This document shows, in pieces, positions 1 to 5,796 of a DNA stretch of 11,465 bases. Under the pieces are notes generated by a model. It ran no database searches and was not told the origin of the DNA. It saw nothing but the letters and a program-made list of their open reading frames with translations. The first letter of the stretch is position 1. Each line of letters opens with the position of its first letter. Source of the stretch: Candidatus Heimdallarchaeota archaeon (lineage in GTDB: Archaea; Asgardarchaeota; Heimdallarchaeia; Heimdallarchaeales; Heimdallarchaeaceae). The stretch lies in assembly GCA_023139025.1 (NCBI GenBank), contig JAGLOH010000037.1, forward strand, positions 1 to 11,465. Direction: 5' to 3'. The translations under genes and the position numbers were made by a program.

Positions 1-239
1 ATTACACCTTCTAAAGTTCCAAAAGTAATAGCTTTTATTTCTAGATCGAACCAAAACCAACTGCTATTGTCATATTTTGTATCGAACCATGCTTTTAGTT
101 TATAAACGGATCCGTCAGGTTCATTTTGAGTTATTGTAGGAGATGCAGCAAAAATCTGTGTAGGAATAAGTACTATCAAGACTGTAATAAAAAACAAGCA
201 AAAGAAGAATCTTTTTATTATTACTAATTTTTTTTTCAT
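1..239 (-). CDS. Secreted or membrane-anchored protein, N-terminal fragment
   Basis: This is the first 79 codons of a gene that runs off the left edge of the window, read on the minus strand from an ATG at 239. The N-terminus is a textbook signal peptide: a basic start (MKKKLVIIKR), a hydrophobic core of about 18 residues, then IFAASPT, where cleavage after FAA is plausible. The mature part is rich in aromatic residues (WFWFDLE) and looks like the start of an extracellular beta-rich domain. No family can be recognised from this much. The weak Shine-Dalgarno GTGGGA lies about 6 nt before the ATG. The gene diverges from the nucleotidyltransferase-like gene at 631. It was missed by a simple ORF search because no stop lies inside the window. 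The function is unknown. Confidence 0.7.
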   Translation of the reverse strand, partial: MKKKLVIIKRFFFCLFFITVLIVLIPTQIFAASPTITQNEPDGSVYKLKAWFDTKYDNSSWFWFDLEIKAITFGTLEGV

Positions 240-283
240 AAAAATCCCACATAGTTAATCTCAATATCCTTTAAATCTTTTTT

Positions 284-298
284 GTAAAATAATTTTAC
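284..298. promoter_or_regulatory. 15-bp perfect palindrome, candidate operator
   Basis: The sequence GTAAAATAATTTTAC is a perfect inverted repeat with 7-bp arms and a 1-bp centre. It lies between the presumed TATA box (302-309) and the expected transcription start of the leftward secreted-protein gene. That is a usual place for an archaeal repressor to block polymerase. An AT-only palindrome can arise by chance in such AT-rich DNA, so this is a candidate only. Confidence 0.3.
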
Positions 299-301
299 AT
301 A

Positions 302-309
302 AGTTTATA
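302..309 (-). promoter_or_regulatory. TATA-like box for the leftward secreted-protein gene
   Basis: The minus strand reads GTATAAACTT here, about 65 bp upstream of the ATG at 239. With the usual archaeal TATA-to-start distance of about 25 bp this would give a 5' leader of about 40 nt, enough for the weak GTGGGA ribosome site. It is assigned by pattern only. Confidence 0.35.
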
Positions 310-594
310 CACAAAAATAACACTTTCAAGTTTTGAATTGCAGAGGAGTTTTCAGCTAAATAAATAGGGTGAATTAAGCAAAGTAAAAAATAAAAAAGTT
401 CCTTCTGTTCATGATTCTGTTAATTTTCTCTACAAAACCTATATAAGCAGTTAAGGTATCTCTATTTACTTACTGTTTTCTTAACTAATGTTTCAACAGT
501 GTAATGATAAAAGTTATATACTGGTTTTGAGTAAAAAAGAGTGAAAAAGAAATTGTGTTGTGACAGTTCTTTAGTTTGATAACTTAGCGCAAAA

Positions 595-606
595 AGATAT
601 AATAAA
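595..606 (+). promoter_or_regulatory. TATA-like box for the nucleotidyltransferase-like gene
   Basis: The sequence GATATAATAAAG is centred about 30 bp before the ATG at 631, preceded by an A-rich stretch. There is no good Shine-Dalgarno before the ATG. This spacing suggests a leaderless or nearly leaderless transcript, which is common in archaea. Confidence 0.4.
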
Positions 607-630
607 GAAAAAACATAGGATAAATAGAAG

Positions 631-1857
631 ATGAAAGCAGTAATTCTTGCAGGTGGTAAAGGAGTAGATCTTTTTCCACTCACTCAAACTAGGCCAAAAC
701 CAATGATTACACTTCTTGGTAAACCTATTCTAGAATATTTGATTAAAGAATTGAAAGAAGTTGGTTTAACTGATATTTTGATAGTTACAGGATATAAAGG
801 AGAACAAATCAGGAATTATTTTGGAAAAGGTAAAGATTTCGGTGTTTGTATTCACTATGCAGATCAAGGGGATAAGGAAGGTATAGTTGCAGCAATATTG
901 GCTGCAGAAGAATATATCAATGATGATTCTAGATTTTTGCTCTTATTTAGTGACATTGTTTCTGAGAAGGGTCTAATTCAGAGGACTCTCAATGCATATG
1001 AAAATACTCAATCTGATATGACCATGACCCTTACTCTTCAAGGCGATACAGGAAATTTTGGTATTGTTGAAATAGATTCTATGGGAATGGTCAAAAAAGC
1101 AGGCATCAAAACAGCTGAATTATCTTCTCGCAGCAAATATGTTGATGCTGGCTGTTTTATCATTAAAACAGAAATTTTTGAAGAAATAAGAAACGGTGCT
1201 TCCTTAGGAAAAGCTATCAACAATCGCATAGAAAAGGGTGACAAAGTAGCAGCAGCTATCTGGGAGAAAGAATGGATAGACATCGGAAAACCTTGGAATA
1301 TCATTGAGGCCAACAAATTACTTCTTTCAAAAGTTAAAGAAACCAGAATCGCTAAAGACGTTATCATAGGTGCGAATGTTGAATTGAAAAATTCAGTAAT
1401 TATTGAAAAGGGTTCAGAAATTAGTGCTGGTGCCGTTCTCAATGGTCCACTTTACATTGGTCCTAATAGTTACATTGGAAATAATACTCTCATTCGCGAT
1501 CATTGTTCTATAGGTGAGGGATCAATCGTAGGTTTTGGAAGTGAGATTAAAAATTCAATTCTTTTTGAAGGAGCTAAAATTTTTGGTTTGTGTTATGTTG
1601 GCGATAGTGTAATTGGTAAAAATACTATTTTGTCTTCAGGAGTGATTACAGTAAATACTGAAACACCACGAAAAGAGATTAAGATGGATATCGGTGGAAA
1701 AGCTCTATCTACAGGTTTCACTAAACTTGGTGCCATTATTGGAGATAACTGCGAGATAGGTGTTAATTGCCTAATCTACCCTGGAAGAAAAATCGCTTCA
1801 GGAAGTGTTGTTTCTCCTGGAACTTCAGTAAAAATTGATATCAAAAATAAGAGCTAA
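631..1857 (+). CDS. Sugar-1-phosphate nucleotidyltransferase/acyltransferase-like protein with degenerate active sites
   Basis: This 408-residue protein has the two-domain layout of archaeal GlmU-like sugar-1-P nucleotidylyltransferases: a nucleotidyltransferase fold (about 1-230) and a left-handed beta-helix of hexapeptide repeats (about 245-400). The family look is clear from LAGGKG (6-11), RPKPM (21-25), GKPILEY (30-36), WIDIGKPW (215-222) and KLGAIIGDN (365-373). Several residues normally needed for catalysis differ. GxGTR is GKGVD, so the phosphate-binding Arg is Asp13. The usual LGTA is EGIV (83-86) and the usual NGD is FSD (106-108). The EKP lysine motif is absent (KKAGIK, 155-160). 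The histidine of the acetyltransferase site (normally PHLxYVGD) is Gly319 in FGLCYVGD. It may be a regulatory or structural homologue, comparable in idea to eukaryotic GMPPA, or have changed specificity. Fold certain, activity uncertain. It is monocistronic. Confidence 0.85.
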   Translation: MKAVILAGGKGVDLFPLTQTRPKPMITLLGKPILEYLIKELKEVGLTDILIVTGYKGEQIRNYFGKGKDFGVCIHYADQGDKEGIVAAILAAEEYINDDSRFLLLFSDIVSEKGLIQRTLNAYENTQSDMTMTLTLQGDTGNFGIVEIDSMGMVKKAGIKTAELSSRSKYVDAGCFIIKTEIFEEIRNGASLGKAINNRIEKGDKVAAAIWEKEWIDIGKPWNIIEANKLLLSKVKETRIAKDVIIGANVELKNSVIIEKGSEISAGAVLNGPLYIGPNSYIGNNTLIRDHCSIGEGSIVGFGSEIKNSILFEGAKIFGLCYVGDSVIGKNTILSSGVITVNTETPRKEIKMDIGGKALSTGFTKLGAIIGDNCEIGVNCLIYPGRKIASGSVVSPGTSVKIDIKNKS

Positions 1858-1884
1858 TCCCATAAAAAATCTTAAAGAAAGAAA

Positions 1885-1916
1885 AAAGAAAGTAAAGTGT
1901 ATCTACTTTTTGATTT
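1885..1916. terminator. Probable bidirectional terminator between convergent genes
   Basis: The short gap between two convergent genes holds a small inverted repeat AAAGT-GTATCT-ACTTT (1894-1909). It is followed by TTTGATTTTT on the plus strand and by a T-rich run on the minus strand (complement of AAAGAAAAAAGAAAG, about 1876-1892). Archaeal termination relies mainly on such T-runs, so either direction could stop here. The stem is only 5 bp. Confidence 0.4.
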
Positions 1917-2192
1917 TTAGTAATCAAAGTCAGTAATTTCTAACAGGGTAATTATCTGTAACAACATGGTTCTAGCATGGGCTGGGCAATTAGGATCTTG
2001 CGATATCTCATCAAGGATTTCAATTGCGTTATTAGCTTTCACTGCTAAACTTAGTTCTGGATCTGGTTCTCTTATTATCTCCAGCGAATTTGTTGCTGCT
2101 CTTCTAATATTCCTTGGGACTGTTGTATCCTCACTTATTCTTTCCAAAAGCTGTACTGCTTCATCTATTTGTTCGAGGGTCTCTTCGTTCAT
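1917..2192 (-). CDS. UPF0147 family protein
   Basis: This 91-residue all-helical acidic protein matches the archaeal UPF0147 family in length and sequence pattern. It begins MNEETLEQIDEAVQLLERI, continues with DTTVPRNIRRAAT (22-34), and has a second similar helical unit around ANNAIEILDEISQDPNCPAHAR (about 53-74). The two halves resemble each other, consistent with a HEAT/ARM-like helical repeat: D-x-x-(V/C)-P-x-x-(I/A)-R occurs in both. The family is widespread in archaea and has no established function. The start is supported by GGGG in AAAGGGGTATTAAAATG and by a strong TATA box at 2271-2281, which gives it its own promoter despite following the epimerase on the same strand. It has no cysteine pair, signal peptide or membrane segment. 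Confidence 0.85.
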   Translation of the reverse strand: MNEETLEQIDEAVQLLERISEDTTVPRNIRRAATNSLEIIREPDPELSLAVKANNAIEILDEISQDPNCPAHARTMLLQIITLLEITDFDY

Positions 2193-2270
2193 TTTAATAC
2201 CCCTTTCAGAAGTTATGGTCAGTATCTGTCTTACACTCTATTTTTTAATCATTTCGGTTTAAAAGAAAAT

Positions 2271-2281
2271 TATATATAAAA
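2271..2281 (-). promoter_or_regulatory. TATA box for the UPF0147 gene
   Basis: The minus strand reads TTTTATATATAATTTTC, one of the best archaeal TATA boxes in the window, about 80 bp before the ATG at 2192. It implies a leader of about 50 nt that contains the AAAGGGGT ribosome site. A T-run (TTTTCTTTTAAA) lies just downstream. Confidence 0.5.
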
Positions 2282-2319
2282 ATAATCGATATTTCTTCAA
2301 AAGATTGTATTTTGTTTGT

Positions 2320-3261
2320 TTATTGATTTAACCACTTTACATAATCAACGATTCCTTCTTCTATGGAGATTTTAGCATCCCAACCTAAGGATTGCAGTTT
2401 CAAAGTATCAACTGAAGTAAACACTACATCCCCCTTCCATCCCCTCTTTCCTCCTGTAAAAGTAAAGTTGACTTCCTCTAAACCTAATGCTTTTGACATA
2501 TTGATAGCTACTTGTTTTACTGTAGTTTGCTCATCTGAACTAACATTGTAAACATCAAACCCCTTCTTCATCTTCGTATGAGTCATATCAAAGGCATTTA
2601 TTGTGTCACCTATATGTAGATAGGTTTTTGTTTGAGATCCATCCCCAAGAATTTCCAAATTACTTGAATCTTTCTTCAACTTATTGTAAAAATCAAACAT
2701 AACACCATGTGTAGAACGAGGTCCATAGATATTTCCCAATCTCAAAGAGACTATATCAATACTGTATAATGAGGAATAACTTGAACAATACATTTCTGCT
2801 GCGGCTTTTGCAGCTCCGTAGTTACTAATTGGTTTCAATTGATAATTTTCAGGTGTTGGATAAAATTCTGGTTCGCCGTAAACTGTTCCAAGAGAGCTAG
2901 CAAAAATAAGTTTTGAGATTTCTTTTTGTCTCATAAATTCTAATATGTTGAACGTCCCAAGTATATTGACTTCAAAATCAAAACGTGGATTACTAACGCT
3001 CAATTTTACATCTGGTTGTGCAGCTAAATGGAATACATATTCAAAATCACTGTCCAATTCCATTAATTTATCATAATCTCTGACATCTGTTTTACTAAAG
3101 GTAGCAGTGCCATTCTCAATGTGGGATTTGAGATACCTTAAATCGGTTTTTGCGGATAAATCATCTACTACTGTTACATGGAATCCTTTCTTAATCAATA
3201 GATCCACTAAGAAGGACCCAATAAAACCACACCCACCAGTTATTAGAACATTCTTTGAAAT
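2320..3261 (-). CDS. NAD-dependent nucleotide-sugar epimerase/dehydratase (extended SDR)
   Basis: This is an extended short-chain dehydrogenase/reductase of the GalE/dTDP-glucose-dehydratase type. It acts in the cytosol on an NDP-sugar using tightly bound NAD. The full reading frame gives 313 residues with the Rossmann motif TGGCGFIG (8-15), an acidic NAD-ribose contact VVDDLS (31-36), HLAAQPDV (78-85), ASSLGTVYGEP (121-131) and the catalytic YGAAK (Tyr148, Lys152). An in-frame GTG at 3207 would remove the whole NAD-binding motif, so it cannot be the start. There is no ATG, GTG or TTG in frame between the upstream stop and that motif. An ATT at 3259-3261 sits 8 nt after a perfect GGAGG and gives a typical N-terminus, (M)SKNVLITGG. 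It follows the SufS-like gene by 19 bp and is surely co-transcribed. Substrate and sugar specificity cannot be read. Confidence 0.85.
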   Translation of the reverse strand: MSKNVLITGGCGFIGSFLVDLLIKKGFHVTVVDDLSAKTDLRYLKSHIENGTATFSKTDVRDYDKLMELDSDFEYVFHLAAQPDVKLSVSNPRFDFEVNILGTFNILEFMRQKEISKLIFASSLGTVYGEPEFYPTPENYQLKPISNYGAAKAAAEMYCSSYSSLYSIDIVSLRLGNIYGPRSTHGVMFDFYNKLKKDSSNLEILGDGSQTKTYLHIGDTINAFDMTHTKMKKGFDVYNVSSDEQTTVKQVAINMSKALGLEEVNFTFTGGKRGWKGDVVFTSVDTLKLQSLGWDAKISIEEGIVDYVKWLNQ

Positions 3262-3269
3262 TAGAAAAA

Positions 3270-3276
3270 CCTCCTT
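3270..3276 (-). promoter_or_regulatory. Strong Shine-Dalgarno that fixes a non-standard ATT start
   Basis: The minus strand reads AAGGAGG here, followed after 8 nt by ATT in the epimerase frame. It is the best ribosome site in the window. The only nearby ATG (3249-3251) is out of frame, 18 nt away, and meets a stop after two codons. Confidence 0.65.
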
Positions 3277-3280
3277 GAAA

Positions 3281-4546
3281 CTAATCTATGGCTTTAGCAA
3301 AATTTTCAAGCGCAGTCAAGAACATTTCAATTTCCTCCATTGTATTGTAGATGTATAGCGAAGCACGGGTTACTCCATCTCCTTGAGCAGGACTCATACC
3401 TATCTGATATTGGAATGGGTGTACACACATATTCCCAGAACGCATTAGAATCTTATTATGCGGCAGCATTTCATTGAAATACTCCGTAACATCATTGTGA
3501 TTCATAGAATCTGATTTTGGCCTAAATGATACAAGAGCTGCTCTTTGCTTATAATCAAGTGGACCGAGAACTTCAAATTTCTCTAATTCTAGAACTCCTT
3601 CTAGAAGTCTTCTTGAGAAAGTTTGTTCTCTTTTGTGAATATTATTCATTCCTATTTTTTGCAAGTAATCAACAGCTGCACCAGCTCCTAACATACCACC
3701 ATAGTTTTGTAATCCTGCCTCAAATTTGTGTGGAGGTGGGAGGTATTTTGGAATAATTTTACCATCTTTATAGACAACATCCTCAATTACATCACCACCT
3801 ACAAGAAACATTCCAAGTTCTTTTAGTAGTTCATATTTACCATATAAAACACCAACACCTGTGGGGCCACACGCTTTATGAACACTCAAAACACTGAAAT
3901 CAACATCCAGTTTTTGTACATCTAGCTTATCATGAGGTGCATATTGAGCTTCATCAGAAACCACCCAAGCTCCATGCTCGTGAGCAATTTTAACTATGTC
4001 TTCTAGAGGTGCAATGGTTCCTGTAAGATTTGATGCATGAACAAACGATACGATTTTAGTTTTATCATCTATTTTTTCTTCAAAATCAGTTAGATTAAAA
4101 GTACCGTCAGGTTTCGCATTTACAATTCGCAAATCACTTCCGGTTTCTTGACATTTCTTGAAGAATGGGAGCATTCCACTATGATGTTCTAAAGATGTTG
4201 TGACAACATTTTCATCTTTCTTTATTGGAAGAGTGGCTGCAACAATGTTCAAACCTTCTGTTGCATTTCGCGTCCAAACTATTTCATTTGAACTCTTTGC
4301 ATTAATAAATGATGCAAGCTTCTGTCTTGATTCTTCAGTAAGTAAACTTGTTTCAATGCCAAGGCTATGAGTTGACCTCCCCGCGCCACCACAAGCCCCT
4401 AGATATTTGTAGTAATATTCCATAGCTTCCCAAACTTGAACTGGTTTGAGTGCCATACATGCTGAATCAAAATAAATTAGGCTTTTCCCTTCATAAAGTT
4501 CATTTAAAACGGGAAAATCTTTTCTAATACGAGACCAAACAACCAT
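3281..4546 (-). CDS. SufS-like class V aminotransferase (probable cysteine desulfurase)
   Basis: This is a 421-residue PLP enzyme of the class V fold, close to group II cysteine desulfurases (SufS/CsdA). These release sulfur from cysteine as an enzyme persulfide for Fe-S clusters or thio-cofactors. Visible landmarks: YFDSACMALKP (25-35), RNATEGLN (93-100), EHHSG (120-124) with the PLP-stacking His121, Asp198 and Gln201 in SDEAQ, and the Schiff-base Lys224 in SVHKACGPTGVGVLYG. FEAGLQN (275-281) follows, then the mobile-loop Cys374 in SGNMCVHP and Arg394 in TRASLYIYNT. Length fits SufS. Deviations from classic SufS are ACM for AAT at 29-31, an ACGGAGRSTHSLG segment (51-63), and Met373 where SufS usually has His before the cysteine. 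It belongs to an archaeal side branch whose substrate may not be cysteine. It lies 13 bp after the small Cys protein, whose stop overlaps its ribosome site TAAGGTG, and 19 bp before the epimerase. Confidence 0.85.
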   Translation of the reverse strand: MVVWSRIRKDFPVLNELYEGKSLIYFDSACMALKPVQVWEAMEYYYKYLGACGGAGRSTHSLGIETSLLTEESRQKLASFINAKSSNEIVWTRNATEGLNIVAATLPIKKDENVVTTSLEHHSGMLPFFKKCQETGSDLRIVNAKPDGTFNLTDFEEKIDDKTKIVSFVHASNLTGTIAPLEDIVKIAHEHGAWVVSDEAQYAPHDKLDVQKLDVDFSVLSVHKACGPTGVGVLYGKYELLKELGMFLVGGDVIEDVVYKDGKIIPKYLPPPHKFEAGLQNYGGMLGAGAAVDYLQKIGMNNIHKREQTFSRRLLEGVLELEKFEVLGPLDYKQRAALVSFRPKSDSMNHNDVTEYFNEMLPHNKILMRSGNMCVHPFQYQIGMSPAQGDGVTRASLYIYNTMEEIEMFLTALENFAKAID

Positions 4547-4559
4547 TTCTTATCACACC

Positions 4560-4802
4560 TTATTTGACTGGATCTGAGAGGAGTTTCCACTCAAAACCTT
4601 CTTCTGCCTTCCATTTTCTTTGAACAGTTCCTTCTTCAACTAATTGCTTAACTGCCAAAATTACATCTCCGCCTGATGAACATCCGGCACAGAGATCTGG
4701 AAAAAGATCCCTCATAGCCATGATTTCTTTTGTAGTAGCGGGATTCTTCTTCTTTAAGATTTCAAGTATACATTGGACATTACGTTCTTTGAAGTCGCTC
4801 AT
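4560..4802 (-). CDS. Small winged-helix-like protein with three cysteines
   Basis: I do not recognise this 80-residue protein by family. Its pattern suggests a winged helix: helix NVQCILEILKKK (8-19), turn and helix NPATTKEIMAMRDLF (20-34), a longer helix GGDVILAVKQLVEEG (44-58), then a beta-hairpin wing TVQRKWKAEEGFEWKLL (59-75). A cysteine pair, DLCAGCSSGG (Cys38, Cys41), interrupts the first two helices and the third, and Cys11 could be nearby in a fold. It is the first gene of a tight operon with a SufS-like enzyme, so the cysteines might accept sulfur or ligate a metal or Fe-S cluster; this is inference. A TATA-like TAATTTAAAT (4831-4840) ends 29 bp before the ATG and there is little Shine-Dalgarno, which suggests a short or absent leader. 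Confidence 0.7.
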   Translation of the reverse strand: MSDFKERNVQCILEILKKKNPATTKEIMAMRDLFPDLCAGCSSGGDVILAVKQLVEEGTVQRKWKAEEGFEWKLLSDPVK

Positions 4803-4830
4803 AGTACCAAATAGTAAGTTTTAATGATAG

Positions 4831-4840
4831 ATTTAAATTA
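4831..4840 (-). promoter_or_regulatory. TATA-like box of the wHTH/SufS-like/epimerase operon
   Basis: The minus strand reads TAATTTAAAT 29-38 bp before the ATG at 4802, as expected for a nearly leaderless archaeal transcript. It would drive all three genes down to 2320. The preceding gene ends at 4872 and is followed by a short T-run (ATTTTTTAC). Confidence 0.4.
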
Positions 4841-4871
4841 TTCTACTCTTGTAATAAGTAAAAAATTACAT

Positions 4872-5780
4872 TTAGAAAAATTCTGAAAGAGATTTTTGAC
4901 CCTTTAATTTTAAGGATTTTTCAGAAAAAGTCATCAAATGACCACTAATCTTAGAAAGATTAGTAACATAATAGCTATTATTTACTTTAGTAACCAGGAG
5001 CTTTCCCTTTACTCCAACAATTATCCCAGTAATTTGTAGTGTTTTTTCAACTTCATTTAATATTGGGTTTACATCTAATGAAGGAATATCCCCATAATAT
5101 GAAGATAGGCTTGTTTCCTTATGTAACAAGTCTGATGGTTCTGATACAAGTGATTGTTTTTCTAGATATGACAAAACATCCTTTGTTAATTTTCTAAAAT
5201 CTGGTAGTGAACGAGTGAGATCATAATTCAATTTTTTCGCTTTTGTTGCCTTTCGTATTGCTTGAGATATGCCTAAATCTGAAGAAATTCTTTTTTCAAT
5301 TGTACGGGCTTCAAATCCATTTTTAACTCTAAGGATTTCTATTGCTACATCAGCTCCTTGATTCATCCACCTCTTTAAAGGGTTAAATGAAACCCCAACT
5401 TTCACGTTATTTGCAATAAGAGCAAGATAAACTGAGCTTTTGTGAGTTTTACAATATTCATAAGCTGCTGAATTAGCACAATTCCCAAAAGGCTTTGATG
5501 CATCACAAAAGAGGAAACAGCGTTGAAAATCTTGTTGTTCACAAGTGTAACATCTATTGTATTGTTCAGTAACTGAATTGTTGCAAAAGTAATATTCTTC
5601 CTTATTTATTGAATGTCCTATACATCTTTTTTCTTCAGATACTGTTACGTTAAAAGAATCACCTGGAGAAAGAGATTTCTTTATTACTTCATTAGAATTA
5701 TCATCAGGTTTTCTCAGATGAAGAAAGGCAAAAGGAAAGGTTGAAGGATTCCATTTAACAGCTGTTAAGTGCTCCATCAT
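4872..5780 (-). CDS. DUF2797 family protein (Cys-rich, GIY-YIG-like)
   Basis: From the chosen start this is a 302-residue protein that I assign to DUF2797. An N-terminal part (1-50) is followed by a cysteine-rich region with Cys53, Cys66, Cys77, Cys80, Cys88, Cys92, Cys101 and Cys110, in patterns such as RCYTCEQQDFQRC and EYCKTH, likely to bind zinc. The core VYLALIANNVKVGVS (117-131), KRWMNQGADVAIEIL (136-150) and EARTIEKRIS (157-166) resembles a GIY-YIG nuclease-like fold: V-Y, K-V-G, R-W and E positions. No function is established for the family. The frame extends upstream to 5858, but that overlaps the FAU-1-like gene; AAGGAG (5787-5792) sits 6 nt before ATG 5780 and 9 nt before ATG 5777, so one of these is the start. 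It lies 16 bp after the FAU-1-like gene, so the two are co-transcribed. Confidence 0.75.
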   Translation of the reverse strand: MMEHLTAVKWNPSTFPFAFLHLRKPDDNSNEVIKKSLSPGDSFNVTVSEEKRCIGHSINKEEYYFCNNSVTEQYNRCYTCEQQDFQRCFLFCDASKPFGNCANSAAYEYCKTHKSSVYLALIANNVKVGVSFNPLKRWMNQGADVAIEILRVKNGFEARTIEKRISSDLGISQAIRKATKAKKLNYDLTRSLPDFRKLTKDVLSYLEKQSLVSEPSDLLHKETSLSSYYGDIPSLDVNPILNEVEKTLQITGIIVGVKGKLLVTKVNNSYYVTNLSKISGHLMTFSEKSLKLKGQKSLSEFF

Positions 5781-5786
5781 AGAATT

Positions 5787-5792
5787 CTCCTT
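5787..5792 (-). promoter_or_regulatory. Shine-Dalgarno that fixes the DUF2797 start
   Basis: AAGGAG lies between the FAU-1-like stop (5797-5799) and tandem ATG codons at 5780 and 5777. It excludes the 26-codon upstream extension that would overlap the preceding gene. Confidence 0.65.
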
Positions 5793-5796
5793 AGCA

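Larger units (their letters stand above)
240..630. other. Divergent promoter region, no convincing gene
   Basis: This 391-bp AT-rich spacer separates two divergent genes. It holds a TATA-like box for the left gene (302-309), a perfect 15-bp palindrome (284-298) and a TATA-like element for the right gene (about 595-606). A further strong TATA-like sequence, CCTATATAAG, lies at 437-446 without an obvious gene at the right distance. The only small ORFs I find are very short (for example 18 codons from 488, plus strand) and have no supporting features. The 73-codon minus-strand reading frame at 462-683 runs into the nucleotidyltransferase-like gene and looks random. A small RNA driven from the 437-446 box cannot be excluded. 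Confidence 0.5.

Noticed and set aside
462..683. 73-codon reading frame on the minus strand
   Set aside because: It overlaps the start of the well-supported nucleotidyltransferase-like gene on the other strand, is low in complexity, and has no ribosome site or recognisable domain.
1966..2262. 98-codon reading frame on the plus strand
   Set aside because: It lies opposite the UPF0147 gene, and its Ser/Leu/Ile-rich sequence is the mirror of that gene.
3249..3251. ATG as start of the epimerase
   Set aside because: It is out of frame, 18 nt from the Shine-Dalgarno, and reads ATG TTC TAA.
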